Shown: positions 37,956 through 47,617 of the stretch, piece after piece | How positions within the stretch are numbered: the stretch's first letter is position 1 | Layout: every line of letters begins with the position of its first letter | NCBI RefSeq assembly: GCF_008698145.1 | Contig: NZ_RZNZ01000009.1 | Coordinates: 62,001-126,000, forward strand | Length of the DNA stretch: 64,000 nucleotides | Origin: Bifidobacterium vespertilionis | GTDB taxonomy: Bacteria; Actinomycetota; Actinomycetes; Actinomycetales; Bifidobacteriaceae | Direction: 5' to 3' | Notes under the pieces: model-generated | Database searches by the model: none | What the model saw: only the letters and a program-made list of their open reading frames with translations | Told to the model about the DNA's origin: nothing | Program-made: the position numbers and the translations under genes

Positions 37956-40613
37956 CTATGCGACGTAGGCGATCGGCGCGGCCAGATCCACGCCCGACCC
38001 ATCGCGGCGCATGTCCGGCTTCGGCAGCTCCACCGGGGAGCCGCCTTCCGTTGAGGCGTTGAGCGGGTAGGCGCCCACCCATGCGGCGATCAGCACGTTC
38101 TGCCCCTTGAGGAAGCGCTGTGAGCGCACGCCGCCGGTGGCGCGTCCCTTGGTCGGATACATCTCCAGCGGCGTCAGCTTCGCGCACCCGTTCTCGGTGC
38201 CCGGCAGCGCGTCGGCATCCCCGGCCACGGTGAGCACCACCGCTCCGGCCGCCGAGCTCATGCCGTTCTCGCCCTCCTCGTATGTCCAACCCACATTGCC
38301 GGCCGGCACCACGTTGAAGGCGACCACATGCGCGCCCTCGGCGAGCCGAATGCCCGCCATGCCGCCTGCTGTGCGACCCTGCGGGCGCACATTCGCTGCC
38401 TCGAAGGTGAGCAGTGAGGCATCGGAGGAGATGAACACCAGACGGTCCTCGTCGGCGGCCGGGGCGGCGAACAGCGCCTCGTCACCATCCTTCAGATCGA
38501 TCACCGGCCAGGAATCCATGGTGGTGGGCGCCTCACGATTCCAGCGCTTGATCACGCCGACCCGCGTGCCGATCGCCAACGGGGCCTCGCCGTCGGCCAT
38601 GGACACGGCCGCGATCACATGCTCGCCGGGTACGGGATCGGTGTTCTCGGTCGCGCCGATCAGCTCGTCGGCCTTCACGCCGCCCTCCACGGATGGCGTC
38701 TCGGAGGCGGGCAGCGCGGGCAGATCGGCCACCTGCGCGAGCACCAAACGGCCTGCCGAGGTGATGAGTGCGTAGGAGGAGCGCGTGGTCGTCGCGAAGA
38801 TCGATCGGATCACGTCCTCCTTGGCGCGCGGGCCGGCGGCGGAACGCGACCGCCATGCCTCCAGCGCGCCGGCTCCCGCGCGGGCGATCAGGCCGGTTGC
38901 GGTCATCATCACCGTGCACGGCTCGTCGGCCATCTGCAGCAGGGCGGAGGCGGCCTCCTCCTCGCCGGCCTTCTTCGCGGCGGCCGCCGCCTCCGCGGCA
39001 TCGGCGGCGTCGGACACCGAGCTGACTGTGCGGGCGGCATCCAGGGCCGAAGCGGATACGCCCGATTCGCCGTGTGCCTGCACCGGCGTGAGCGTGCCGT
39101 CCTCGTCCGTGTCCAGGATCACCGTCCGGCGGGGGGAACCCCACGTCGCCACGGCCTTGTCCATCTCCTCGACCACCACGCGGTCCAGCTCCTCGGCGGA
39201 AGCCAGGATGCGCGCCAGTTCCTCGATCTGCTTCTTCAGATCGTCGCGTTCCGCCTCCAGCTCGATGCGGCTCATGCGCGTCAGCCTGCGCAGGCGAAGA
39301 TCCAGAATGTACTGCGCCTGGATCTCGTCCAGATCGAACACGGCGATCAGCCGGCTCTTGGCCTTGTCCGCGTCGTCCGAGGTGCGGATCACCTGGATCA
39401 CCTCGTCGATGTCGATCATGGCCAGCAGCAGACCCTCCACCAAGTGCAGACGCTCCTGGGCCTTCCTGCGTCGGAATTCGCTGCGCCGGCGCACCACCAC
39501 ACGGCGGTGGTCGATCCACACCTTGAGCAGCTCCTTCAAGCCCATGGTGTGCGGGCGGCCGTCCACGAGCGCCACGTTGTTGATGGAGAAGTTGTCCTGC
39601 AACGGCGTGTGACGGAACAGCTGGGCGAGCACGGCGTTCGGGTCGAAGCCGGTCTTGATCTCGATGACCAGACGGGTGCCGTTGTGCCGGTCGGTCAGAT
39701 CGATCGCGCCGGAGATGCCCTCCAGTTTGCGGTTCTTCACGCCTTCGGAGATGCGCTCGAGCACGCGTTCGGGGCCCACCATGAACGGCAGTTCGGTGAC
39801 AACGATCGCCTTCTTGCGCGCGGTGACGTTCTCGATGTGCGTGGCCGAACGGGTGGCGAACATGCCTCGGCCCGTGCGGTACGCCTCGCGAATCCCGTCG
39901 CGCCCGATGATGATGCCGCCCGTGGGCAGGTCCGGTCCGGGCACGTAACGCATGAGATCCTCGAGCGTGGCGTCCGGGTGCGCCATGAGATGTTTGGCCG
40001 CGGCCACCACCTCGCCGAGGTTGTGCGTGGGCATGTTCGTGGCCATGCCCACCGCGATGCCCGAGCCGCCGTTGACCAGCAGGTTCGGGATCGCGCTGGG
40101 CAGCACGGTCGGCTCCTTGAGCTTGTTGTCGTAGTTCGGCACGAAGTCCACGGTGTCCTGGTCGATGTCCGCGTTCATGCCCAGCGCCGCCGGGGCCAGA
40201 CGGGCCTCGGTGTATCGGGAGGCGGCGGGGCCGTCGTCCAGCGAGCCGAAGTTGCCGTGGCCGTCCACCAGCGGCAGGCGCATCGCGAACGGCTGGGCGA
40301 GGCGCACCATGGCCTCGTAGATGGCCGAATCGCCGTGCGGGTGCAGCTTGCCCATGACCTCGCCCACCACGCGCGCCGACTTCATGTACGGGCGGTCGGG
40401 TGCAAGGTTCATCTGGCCCATCTGGTAGACGATGCGCCGCTGCACGGGCTTGAGGCCGTCGCGGGCGTCCGGCAGGGCTCGCGCGTAGATCACCGAATAC
40501 GCGTATTCGAGGAACGATTTGCTCATCTCCTCGTTCAACGGCGTTTCGACGATGTGCTCCTTGACCGTGCGCGGATCATAGCCCGGCGCGGCCGGTTTGC
40601 GGTGCGATGCCAT
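37956..40613 (-). CDS. parC: DNA topoisomerase IV subunit A (ParC; GyrA paralogue)
   Basis: This 885-residue DNA-cleaving subunit is the partner of the ParE-like subunit at 25040. The catalytic tyrosine is Y134 in [11 protein letters not shown]. The quinolone-resistance region reads [19 protein letters not shown] (S96, E100, residues usually linked to sensitivity). FGSLDDGPA and the [19 protein letters not shown] block are standard. The C-terminal domain is the six-bladed beta-pinwheel type, with repeats ending in GGVR/GGMAG-like GxxG turns; a clean GyrA box is not visible, supporting ParC. A poly-Ala/Glu segment (about residues 545-565) lies between the halves. ATG 40613 has GGAGGGA upstream. 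Confidence 0.9.
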   Translation of the reverse strand: MASHRKPAAPGYDPRTVKEHIVETPLNEEMSKSFLEYAYSVIYARALPDARDGLKPVQRRIVYQMGQMNLAPDRPYMKSARVVGEVMGKLHPHGDSAIYEAMVRLAQPFAMRLPLVDGHGNFGSLDDGPAASRYTEARLAPAALGMNADIDQDTVDFVPNYDNKLKEPTVLPSAIPNLLVNGGSGIAVGMATNMPTHNLGEVVAAAKHLMAHPDATLEDLMRYVPGPDLPTGGIIIGRDGIREAYRTGRGMFATRSATHIENVTARKKAIVVTELPFMVGPERVLERISEGVKNRKLEGISGAIDLTDRHNGTRLVIEIKTGFDPNAVLAQLFRHTPLQDNFSINNVALVDGRPHTMGLKELLKVWIDHRRVVVRRRSEFRRRKAQERLHLVEGLLLAMIDIDEVIQVIRTSDDADKAKSRLIAVFDLDEIQAQYILDLRLRRLTRMSRIELEAERDDLKKQIEELARILASAEELDRVVVEEMDKAVATWGSPRRTVILDTDEDGTLTPVQAHGESGVSASALDAARTVSSVSDAADAAEAAAAAKKAGEEEAASALLQMADEPCTVMMTATGLIARAGAGALEAWRSRSAAGPRAKEDVIRSIFATTTRSSYALITSAGRLVLAQVADLPALPASETPSVEGGVKADELIGATENTDPVPGEHVIAAVSMADGEAPLAIGTRVGVIKRWNREAPTTMDSWPVIDLKDGDEALFAAPAADEDRLVFISSDASLLTFEAANVRPQGRTAGGMAGIRLAEGAHVVAFNVVPAGNVGWTYEEGENGMSSAAGAVVLTVAGDADALPGTENGCAKLTPLEMYPTKGRATGGVRSQRFLKGQNVLIAAWVGAYPLNASTEGGSPVELPKPDMRRDGSGVDLAAPIAYVA

Positions 40614-40778
40614 GCGTGCGACTCCCTCCAAGACTTGAAACCTCGCCATTTTAGCGTGCCGTGCGGTCAAATGTTCGGGTTATGAGTGCCCGGCCGCGCG
40701 GCCTGGAGGCGGTCTGGAGGCCCGTGCCGTGTTGGATGGTCCGCTCCAAAGCGCGCCAAAGGCAGGGCCGGTGATTCA

Positions 40779-42032
40779 ATGGGACGCATGGCTGTTGAAG
40801 TACCGGAAACCGAAGAACTGCTGCGAATCGTCCCCACCGCGCATTATGGAGACGATGCGACGGAATCCTCCCGCAATGCGACGGAATCCTCCCGAGGGGG
40901 CGCCCGCCATCTGTCGGCCGTGCTGCCGGCCGTCACCGCCGCGATCGGGCATCCGGTCCCCACCGCCGTGCATGCCGATCCCAAAGCCCTGCAGCGCGCG
41001 CTCGGGCTGCCGGATGTCCGGTCGGCCATCGTCGTGCTCGTGGACGGTCTGGGATTCTGGAATCTCAACATGCGCATCGGCCACGCCCCCTGCCTGCGTT
41101 CGCTGGTGAACGAGACGATCAACAGCCGGCCCATCTCCACCTGCGCGCCCAGCACCACCGTGGCCGCCATGGCCACCTTCGGCACCGGCACATGCCCCGG
41201 CCTGACGGGCATGACCGGGTACACGCAGCGCAACACCGAAACCGGCGAACTCTCGCAGCTCATCCAGTTCAAGAACGCCATCCCGCCGCTCGAACTGCAG
41301 CGCCAGCCCACCATCTTCGAGACGCTGGCTGCGGCCGGCGTGCGCGTCACCAGTTCGGGGCTGCCCAAGTTCGCCAATTCGCCGCTGACCATCGCGGCCT
41401 TCCGCGGCGCCGCGTACGTCTCCGACGCCAACCCCACGCGACGCGTGACCAATGCCTGCGAGGCCGCGCGCACGCCGGGTCTGACTTATCTGTACATCCG
41501 CGACGCGGACAAGGTTGGGCACAATTACGGCTGGGATTCCGAACATTGGGTCGCCGCGTTCGAGCGCATTGACGCGCAGCTCGCCCTGTTGCGCCGCAGT
41601 GCACCAAAGGGCACGCTGATCGTTATCGTGGCCGATCATGGCATGGTGGGCGTGGATCCGGCCGGGCGCATCGACATCGCGGGGGAGCCGGAGCTGGCCC
41701 GCGATGTGGCGATGGTGGGTGGGGAGCCGCGCTCGCTGATGTTGTATGCGGACGACGGTGTGGATCCGCGAGACATCGCGGCCCGATGGCGCGAGCGGTT
41801 GGGGGACAAGGCTTTGGTGCGCCTGTGCGACGATGCGGTGCGCGACGGCGTCTACGGCCCCATGGACCCGCGTGTGCGGCCGATGATCGGCGATGTGCTG
41901 GTGCAGGCGGCTGGCGCGGTCACGATCGTGGACTCGCGCATCCAGAACGACAAGGCCACCCATCTGCCCAGCGTGCACGGGTCGCAGACCGCGCTGGAGA
42001 TGGACATCCCCTGCCTGATCGATCTGGTCTGA
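40779..42032 (+). CDS. Type I phosphodiesterase/nucleotide pyrophosphatase-like alkaline phosphatase-fold protein
   Basis: This 417-residue protein has the alkaline phosphatase superfamily fold. The metal-site motifs are LVDGLGFWN (nucleophile region D-G-x-G), STCAPSTTVAAMATFGTG (Thr nucleophile candidate), the DADKVGHNYGWDSEHW block with Asp and His, VADHGMVG (D-H), and the C-terminal LPSVHGSQT His. It probably hydrolyses phosphodiester or pyrophosphate bonds, but the substrate is unknown. It has no signal peptide. ATG 40779 and ATG 40788 are both plausible starts with weak ribosome-binding sites. It is divergent from parC and convergent with sepH. Confidence 0.85.
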   Translation: MGRMAVEVPETEELLRIVPTAHYGDDATESSRNATESSRGGARHLSAVLPAVTAAIGHPVPTAVHADPKALQRALGLPDVRSAIVVLVDGLGFWNLNMRIGHAPCLRSLVNETINSRPISTCAPSTTVAAMATFGTGTCPGLTGMTGYTQRNTETGELSQLIQFKNAIPPLELQRQPTIFETLAAAGVRVTSSGLPKFANSPLTIAAFRGAAYVSDANPTRRVTNACEAARTPGLTYLYIRDADKVGHNYGWDSEHWVAAFERIDAQLALLRRSAPKGTLIVIVADHGMVGVDPAGRIDIAGEPELARDVAMVGGEPRSLMLYADDGVDPRDIAARWRERLGDKALVRLCDDAVRDGVYGPMDPRVRPMIGDVLVQAAGAVTIVDSRIQNDKATHLPSVHGSQTALEMDIPCLIDLV

Positions 42033-42056
42033 CAGCCGTCGTGCGTCCGGCGGGGC

Positions 42057-43280
42057 TCACTCCCCGAAAAGGATCTCGTCCCAGCTGGGCACCGCCGAAC
42101 GGCTCGACCGGCGCTTCGGCTTCGTCTCCGGCTCGGCGGGCTGCGCAGTGGCGGGCTGCACAGTGGCGGGCTGCACAGTGGCGGGCTGCGTGGTGGCGGC
42201 CTGTGCGCCGGTGGATTGCGTGGCGGCGGGCGCATCCTGCGTGCTCCCCGCGCCGGAACCTGCCGGCTGCTGTGCCACGGGGGTGATCCGACCGCTGTCC
42301 GTGACGGTGACCGCGGGCGTCTGCTCCGCGTTCGGAATCGGGCTTGCCGTGCCGGCCGCGGGTGGGATCGTGCCGTCGGAGGAGGTGATGCCCGAAGTCT
42401 GAACAATGGAGGTTTCATTATTCGAGACATTTGGTGTTGCCGTTCCGGTGCCGGATGCCTGCGCGGAATCTGCCTTGCCGACGCCGCCATACATCCATGC
42501 GGTCACGGGATTCATGGCCCCCGGCGCCGCATCTGAGGGCACCTCGGCGGCGGATGCGTCGCCGAGCCCGACCACGCCGGCCGGGGCATCGTACGCCAGA
42601 CCCGTCGCCGCGGCCGCAGCGCCGGAATCGCCCCAATTGAAGTGCGTTCCATCCCGTCCCGCGGGCTCGTTGGCGAGTCCCGGCACCGGGGCCGCCGTCT
42701 CCCCGAGCAGACGCTTGGCGATGCTGTTGAGCGAGACCACCGAATTGTCCCGCATGTTCCATGACCAATCAGCCTTGAGCGTGCGGTTGGCCGACTCGAA
42801 CGTGGCCTGGATGCGCCACGGCTCATGACCCCGGCGCGTGGCCTGCCAAATCAGGGAATCCATGTCGATGCGCGAGGTCTGCAGGGACTCCGCGATCACG
42901 TCCGCATTGGACTTGGAGCCGCGCACGGCCTTGTTCGCGCTCATGGACAGGAACTGGTCGATCGCATACTTCTTCTCGGTCTCCACGGGCGCCGCGAACC
43001 GGCGCACCAGCGGCTCCGCGACGCCGAACTGCGCGGCGATCCGCACCGGGGTGATGCCCGCGCGGATCATCGACTGGATCTGCGAGATCGGCAGCGCGGA
43101 GGCGGCCTGCGGCTGCGGTGTGCCCTCCAGCTCGGCGCGCACCTGCTTGGCCTCCATGATGCCGCGTTCGAGCGAATCGGTGACGCGTACGGTGAAGTGC
43201 CTGTTCAGCGCTTCGAACACCAGATCGCCATGCTCGTTGACATGGTCGAATCGGGCCTCCCTCAGTGGTTCATCAGCCAT
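42057..43280 (-). CDS. sepH: Septation protein SepH (DUF3071 family)
   Basis: The 407-residue actinobacterial cell-division protein binds FtsZ and stimulates filament assembly. The conserved N-terminal domain (about residues 1-130) begins ADEPLREARFDHVNEHGDLV and contains an HTH-like segment (LPISQIQSMIRAGITPVRIA, QFGVAEPLVRRFAAPVETEK). A second conserved block contains WQATRRGHEPWRIQATF. The C-terminal half is a disordered Ala/Pro/Thr-rich tail that includes a tandem TVQPA repeat, ending in a short conserved RRSSRSAVPSWDEILFGE. The latter C-terminal motif matches the FtsZ-interacting tail described for the family. ATG 43280 was preferred over GTG 43289, which lies too close to AAGGAT. Confidence 0.88.
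   Translation of the reverse strand: MADEPLREARFDHVNEHGDLVFEALNRHFTVRVTDSLERGIMEAKQVRAELEGTPQPQAASALPISQIQSMIRAGITPVRIAAQFGVAEPLVRRFAAPVETEKKYAIDQFLSMSANKAVRGSKSNADVIAESLQTSRIDMDSLIWQATRRGHEPWRIQATFESANRTLKADWSWNMRDNSVVSLNSIAKRLLGETAAPVPGLANEPAGRDGTHFNWGDSGAAAAATGLAYDAPAGVVGLGDASAAEVPSDAAPGAMNPVTAWMYGGVGKADSAQASGTGTATPNVSNNETSIVQTSGITSSDGTIPPAAGTASPIPNAEQTPAVTVTDSGRITPVAQQPAGSGAGSTQDAPAATQSTGAQAATTQPATVQPATVQPATAQPAEPETKPKRRSSRSAVPSWDEILFGE
42136..42195. repeat. Four tandem 15-bp units inside sepH
   Basis: GCGGGCTGCACAGTG-type units occur four times end to end (42136, 42151, 42166, 42181). They encode an in-frame TVQPA/TAQPA-like repeat in the disordered tail of SepH. Copy number could vary without shifting the frame. 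Confidence 0.9.
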
Positions 43281-43437
43281 AACGCGCACCCATCCTTAAA
43301 AAAGTAACGTATTTCCATTGTGCCGCACCGTGTCGTATTTTACGAGCATTTCAAATCGTGTATCCTATGGCGCAGTGCACGCCGTGTCTCATGGCGTGGG
43401 GAGCTTCAATCGCACAGACACGAGGGAAAGGAATACG

Positions 43438-43731
43438 ATGGCTCAGGATTACGATTCGCCCCGCAACAAGGACGAGGACGAGGAGTCTCTTCAGGCGCTG
43501 GGCAAGTCCGCGCAGAATTCGTCGAACGACATCGACGACGACGAGAACGCCATCGCCGAGGACTATGAGCTGCCGGGCGCCGATCTGAGCAACGAGGACG
43601 CCTCCGTCACCGTCATCCCCATGCAGGGCGACGAGTTCATCTGCTCCCAGTGCTATCTGGTCAAGCACCGCAGCCAGCTCGCCTACACCACCGATGACGG
43701 CCAGCCCGTGTGCGAGGAGTGCGCTGCCTGA
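43438..43731 (+). CDS. DUF4193 family zinc-ribbon-like protein
   Basis: The 97-residue acidic protein belongs to the actinobacterial DUF4193 family. It opens [20 protein letters not shown] and ends with a four-cysteine cluster, [18 protein letters not shown] followed by CEECAA, which probably binds zinc. The function is unknown. ATG 43438 has GGAAAGGA. It is divergent from sepH and overlaps no gene; dut starts two bases after its stop, so the two are cotranscribed. The order sepH-DUF4193-dut-rel is conserved in actinobacteria. Confidence 0.9.
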   Translation: MAQDYDSPRNKDEDEESLQALGKSAQNSSNDIDDDENAIAEDYELPGADLSNEDASVTVIPMQGDEFICSQCYLVKHRSQLAYTTDDGQPVCEECAA

Positions 43732-43732
43732 C

Positions 43733-44209
43733 ATGGCCTTCGACGAGACCTACAACGAACCGGAGCACACCGAGGTGCTTGTCAAGGCGCTGCGCGATGA
43801 CGTGGCTGCGGACCTGCACTACGCGCATGCCGGGGACGCCGGCGCGGACCTGAAAACCGCCGAGGACTTCGAACTCAAGCCCTTCCAACGGGCGCTGGTG
43901 CCCACCGGCATCGCCATCGCGCTGCCCGCGGGGTATGTGGGGCTGGTCCATCCGCGCAGCGGGCTGGCGGCCAAGCAGGGCGTGACCGTCCTCAACGCGC
44001 CCGGCACCATCGATGCCGGATACCGCGGCGAGGTCAAGGTGCCGCTGATCAATCTTGATCCCGAGCGCACGGCCGTCTTCCACAAGGGTGATCGCATTGC
44101 CCAGCTGGTGATCCAGCGCTATGTGGAGGCGAAGTTCATCGAGGCGCAGTCGCTGCCAGGTTCCGACCGGGCGGAGCGCGGCTTCGGATCGACCGGCGTC
44201 GCGTCCTGA
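43733..44209 (+). CDS. dut: Deoxyuridine 5'-triphosphate nucleotidohydrolase (dUTPase)
   Basis: The 158-residue trimeric enzyme hydrolyses dUTP to dUMP and pyrophosphate, keeping uracil out of DNA and feeding thymidylate synthesis. The five family motifs are present: GDAGADLKT (1), [11 protein letters not shown] (2), [16 protein letters not shown] (3), [12 protein letters not shown] (4) and the glycine-rich C-terminal [10 protein letters not shown] (5). ATG 43733 follows the DUF4193 stop by one base, and GAGGAG within the end of that gene can serve as ribosome-binding site. The gene is followed 69 bases later by rel. Confidence 0.97.
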   Translation: MAFDETYNEPEHTEVLVKALRDDVAADLHYAHAGDAGADLKTAEDFELKPFQRALVPTGIAIALPAGYVGLVHPRSGLAAKQGVTVLNAPGTIDAGYRGEVKVPLINLDPERTAVFHKGDRIAQLVIQRYVEAKFIEAQSLPGSDRAERGFGSTGVAS

Positions 44210-44278
44210 CCGCGCGGCGTAAAAACCGTGCGGAAGGCGTTAGGATGGTAGGACCTATGAGCGAGGGAGGAGCGAGCG

Positions 44279-46624
44279 ATGTCTGGCAACACGACGGACA
44301 ATGACATGACGGCCGAGGATTTTTCCGCCCGTTCCTTGGGTTGCGAGATCAGCGCCGACCCGCTCAACCCGCTGCTGCCCATCTGGCAGGTGTGCGAGTC
44401 CCACCATCCGGGCAAGGACCTGTCGATCCTCAAGCACGCGTATGCCCGCGCGGTCAAGCAGCATGCCGTCCAGCGCCGCAAGTCGGGCGAGCCGTACATC
44501 ATCCATCCGCTTGCGGTGGCCCAGATCCTCGCCGATCTGGGCATGGGACCGCTCGTGGTGGCGGCCGGCCTGCTGCACGACACGGTGGAGGACACCGACT
44601 ACACGCTTGAGGAATGCCGCGACGAGTTCGGCGATACGGTCGCCGGTCTGGTGGACGGCGTGACCAAGCTGAGCAAGATGGAGTACGGCGATCTGGCCCA
44701 GGCCGAGACGATCCGCAAGATGGTCGTGGCCATGAGCCGCGATGTGCGCGTGCTGGTGGTCAAGCTGGCCGATCGCGTGCACAACGCGCGCACGTGGCGC
44801 TACGTCAAGCAGTCGAACGCGCAGAAGAAGGCCCGCGAGACGCTGGACGTGTACGCGCCGCTGGCCAACCGCCTGGGCATGAACGCCATCAAGACCGAAC
44901 TGGAGGAGCTGAGCTTCAAGATCCTCTATCCGAAGATCTACAACGAGATCGTGGTGCTGGTGGCCCGTCGCGCCGGACAGCGCGAGGTGTACCTCAAGCA
45001 GATTCTGGCCGAGATCAACGAGGACCTCGACGAACAGGGCATCAAGGGCTATGTGACCGGGCGCCCGAAGGACTACTTCTCCATCTACCAGAAGATGATC
45101 GTGCGCGGCCACGATTTCGAGAACATCTACGATCTGGTGGGCGTGCGCATCATCGTGGACACCATTCAGGACTGCTACGCGGCCCTGGGCGCGGTCCATG
45201 CGCGGTGGAGCCCGGTGCCCGGGCGCTTCAAGGACTACATCGCCATGCCCAAGCTCAACATGTACCAGAGCCTGCACACCACGGTGGTGGGCCCCGGCGG
45301 CAAGCCCGTGGAGATCCAGATCCGTACGTGGGACATGCATCGCCGCGCCGAATTCGGCATCGCCGCCCACTGGAAGTACAAGGAGAACGGTCAGGCCGGC
45401 CGCGCGCTGAGCGCCCCGGACAGCTCGGATCGCAAGCGCGAAGGCGACAACCAGGAGCTGAGCGAGGCGGACAACCTCAAGTGGATCCAGCAGCTCGCCG
45501 ACTGGACCAGCGAGACCCCCGATTCCAACGAGTTCCTCGGCTCCCTCAAGGAGGATCTGGGCTCGGCCGAGGTCTACGTGTTCACGCCCAAGGGCAAGAT
45601 CGTCTCGCTGCCCGCCGCGGCCACGCCCATCGACTTCGCCTACGCCGTGCACACCGAGGTTGGCCACCGCACCATGGGTGCCCGCGTCAACGGACGTTTG
45701 GTGCCGCTGGACACCAAGTTGGAGAACGGCGACACCGTGGAGGTGCTCACCTCCAAGTCGGACAACGCCGGCCCGTCGCGCGACTGGCTGAGCTTCGTCA
45801 AGAGCCCCAAGGCGCGCAACAAGATCCGCCAGTGGTTCAGCAAGGAGCGCCGCTCCGAGGCCATCGAGGAGGGCCGCGACGAGCTGACGCGCGCCATGCG
45901 CAAGCGCGGTCTGCCGATCAGCGCGCTGCTCACCCCCGAAGCGCTGGTGGGCATTGCCGACGAGCTGAACTTCGCCAATGCGGACGCCGTGTTCGCGGCG
46001 ATCGGCGACGGCCAGATCTCCACGCAGAACGTCATTTCCCGCTTGGTGAAGGACGCCGGCGCGGACGAGGTGGACGCCGAGGTGGAGCAGGAGGCCCTGC
46101 CGCTCAAGGAGGTGGAGCGCAAGAAGACCACCACCAGCTCCCTGGGTATCTCCGTCAAGGGTGTGGGCGATGTGTGGGTCAAGTTGGCCCGATGCTGCAC
46201 CCCGGTGCCGGGGGACCCCATCGTGGGCTTCATCACCCGCAATCAGGGCGTGTCCGTGCATCGCGTGGACTGCCAGAACATGCTCGATCTCAAGAAGCGC
46301 CAGCCCGAGCGCGTGGTCGATGTGGCGTGGACCAACACCAAGGGCACGTTCATGGTCAAGATCCAGGTGGAGGCGCTCGATCGCCCGCATCTGCTCTCCG
46401 ACGTGACGCGCGTGCTGTCCGACCACGGCGTGAACATCATCTCCGGTTCCATCGCCACCGGCCGCGACCGCGTGGCAACCAGCCAGTTCACCTTCGAGAT
46501 GGCCGATCCTCAGCATCTCAACACGCTGCTGTCCGCCGTGCGCAAGATCGACGCCGTGTTCGACGTGTACCGCCTCACCGGCACCAAGGATTCCGCCGAG
46601 CCGCGTCTGCGCCAGATGCGGTAG
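44279..46624 (+). CDS. rel: Bifunctional (p)ppGpp synthetase/hydrolase Rel
   Basis: The 781-residue enzyme makes and degrades the alarmone (p)ppGpp. The hydrolase HD domain shows HDTVEDTDYT near residue 100 and an intact MSRDVRVLVVKLADRVHNAR segment; the synthetase domain has GRPKDYFSIYQKM and the VGVRIIVDTIQDCYAALGAV region. The C-terminal half has a TGS domain (VYVFTPKGKIVSLPAAATPI), a conserved Cys region (LARCCTPVPGDPIVGFITRN) and an ACT domain (KIQVEALDRPHLLSDVTRVL). Both active sites look intact, so it is bifunctional. It is the only RelA/SpoT homologue visible here. Array 2 begins 60 bases after its stop. Confidence 0.96.
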   Translation: MSGNTTDNDMTAEDFSARSLGCEISADPLNPLLPIWQVCESHHPGKDLSILKHAYARAVKQHAVQRRKSGEPYIIHPLAVAQILADLGMGPLVVAAGLLHDTVEDTDYTLEECRDEFGDTVAGLVDGVTKLSKMEYGDLAQAETIRKMVVAMSRDVRVLVVKLADRVHNARTWRYVKQSNAQKKARETLDVYAPLANRLGMNAIKTELEELSFKILYPKIYNEIVVLVARRAGQREVYLKQILAEINEDLDEQGIKGYVTGRPKDYFSIYQKMIVRGHDFENIYDLVGVRIIVDTIQDCYAALGAVHARWSPVPGRFKDYIAMPKLNMYQSLHTTVVGPGGKPVEIQIRTWDMHRRAEFGIAAHWKYKENGQAGRALSAPDSSDRKREGDNQELSEADNLKWIQQLADWTSETPDSNEFLGSLKEDLGSAEVYVFTPKGKIVSLPAAATPIDFAYAVHTEVGHRTMGARVNGRLVPLDTKLENGDTVEVLTSKSDNAGPSRDWLSFVKSPKARNKIRQWFSKERRSEAIEEGRDELTRAMRKRGLPISALLTPEALVGIADELNFANADAVFAAIGDGQISTQNVISRLVKDAGADEVDAEVEQEALPLKEVERKKTTTSSLGISVKGVGDVWVKLARCCTPVPGDPIVGFITRNQGVSVHRVDCQNMLDLKKRQPERVVDVAWTNTKGTFMVKIQVEALDRPHLLSDVTRVLSDHGVNIISGSIATGRDRVATSQFTFEMADPQHLNTLLSAVRKIDAVFDVYRLTGTKDSAEPRLRQMR

Positions 46625-46685
46625 GGTGTGCGGTGCTGTGGCGTGCGTGACGGCGTGTGTGACGGCGCGCAGGGCAGCTACCTAC

Positions 46686-47419
46686 CCATCAGATCTGCTC
46701 ATTCTGCGCGGCACTGCGCCCAGAATGAGCAGATCTGATGCCATAGATGGCTGAAATCCGTTACCATGCAATGGATTTGCTCATTATGAGCGATCATGCT
46801 GTCAACAGTGAACAGATCGGATGTCGTAGGCAGCTGGAACCCGTCTGAAACCCGTCGCAGCGCATTGAATCTGCTCATTTTGTGGGCTGTTACGCCCAGA
46901 ATGAGCAGATCCGATGTCGCAGGCGGCTGAAATCCGTTGCAGGCCATTGGATTTGCTCATTCTGGCGGCACTGGAGTACAGAGTGAGCAGATCGGATGCG
47001 TGGCGAGCTTGAACGGGCTCGCATCACATTGGATTTGCTCATTCTGCGTCCCGCTAAATACAAAGTGAGCAGATCGGATACCGTAGGAGGCGGAAAGCCG
47101 TCGTAGGCCATCGGATCCGCTCATTTTGAACAATCTGGCTGCCAGAATAAGCGAACTTAATGCGCGTCAGCCCGAAATCGGCCCGAAATCGGCCGTAGGG
47201 CATTGGATTTGCTCATTCTGCGTCCAGTGAACGTTAAAATGAGTAGATTGAATGTGCGACGGGGCTTGAATCGGCTGCTGTACAGTGGATTTGCTCATTC
47301 TGCCGGCGTTTGAACGCAAAGTGAGTAGATCTGATGCCGTAGGAGACCGAAACCCGTTGTCGCGCAATGGATTTGCTCATTCTGAATGATTGTGCGGTCA
47401 AAGTGAGCAAATCGGATGC
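46686..47419. repeat. Repeat array 2: nine 82-bp dyad units (gene-free region)
   Basis: Nine units of an imperfect inverted repeat follow rel. The left arm is of the type GGATTTGCTCATTCTG, then a 14-15-base loop, then CAGAATGAGCAGATC. A linker of ~33 bases similar to GTAGGCGGCTGGAACCCGT separates the units. The GCTC cores lie at 46697, 46779, 46873, 46955, 47037, 47119, 47211, 47293 and 47375. The spacings are 82, 94, 82, 82, 82, 92, 82 and 82 bases; the longer ones hold a partly duplicated linker. No open reading frame is credible here, since 82 is not a multiple of three. Confidence 0.92.
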
Positions 47420-47499
47420 GTGTGGGCTTATGCAGCTCCTGTGCTTCGTCGGCCATACTTCGTCGGCCAAAGTGGATTGTCGCTCACTTTGCATCATTC

Positions 47500-47566
47500 T
47501 CCACTTGTGGATAACTTATCGTGCGACACGCGCGGAACCAGAGTAAGTGGGGTACATCCGCGCACA
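47500..47566 (+). repeat. Intergenic element copy B: DnaA box plus AGTAAGTGGGGTA core
   Basis: This copy contains CCACTTGTGGATAACTTA (perfect DnaA box TGTGGATAA at 47506-47514), GCGACACGCGCGGAACC and GAGTAAGTGGGGTACATCCG. It aligns over ~65 bases with copy A at 4131-4197 and lies 52 bases upstream of the AbiEi-like gene, between that gene and array 2. Confidence 0.75.
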
Positions 47567-47617
47567 TGCCCTTCCGCGGCTGTACAGCATGAGCAGCCGT
47601 CGCATATGGTGTGGCCC

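Noticed and set aside
47390..47617. N-terminal extension of the AbiEi-like protein
   Set aside because: It would translate through repeat array 2 and element copy B. No ribosome-binding site supports it.
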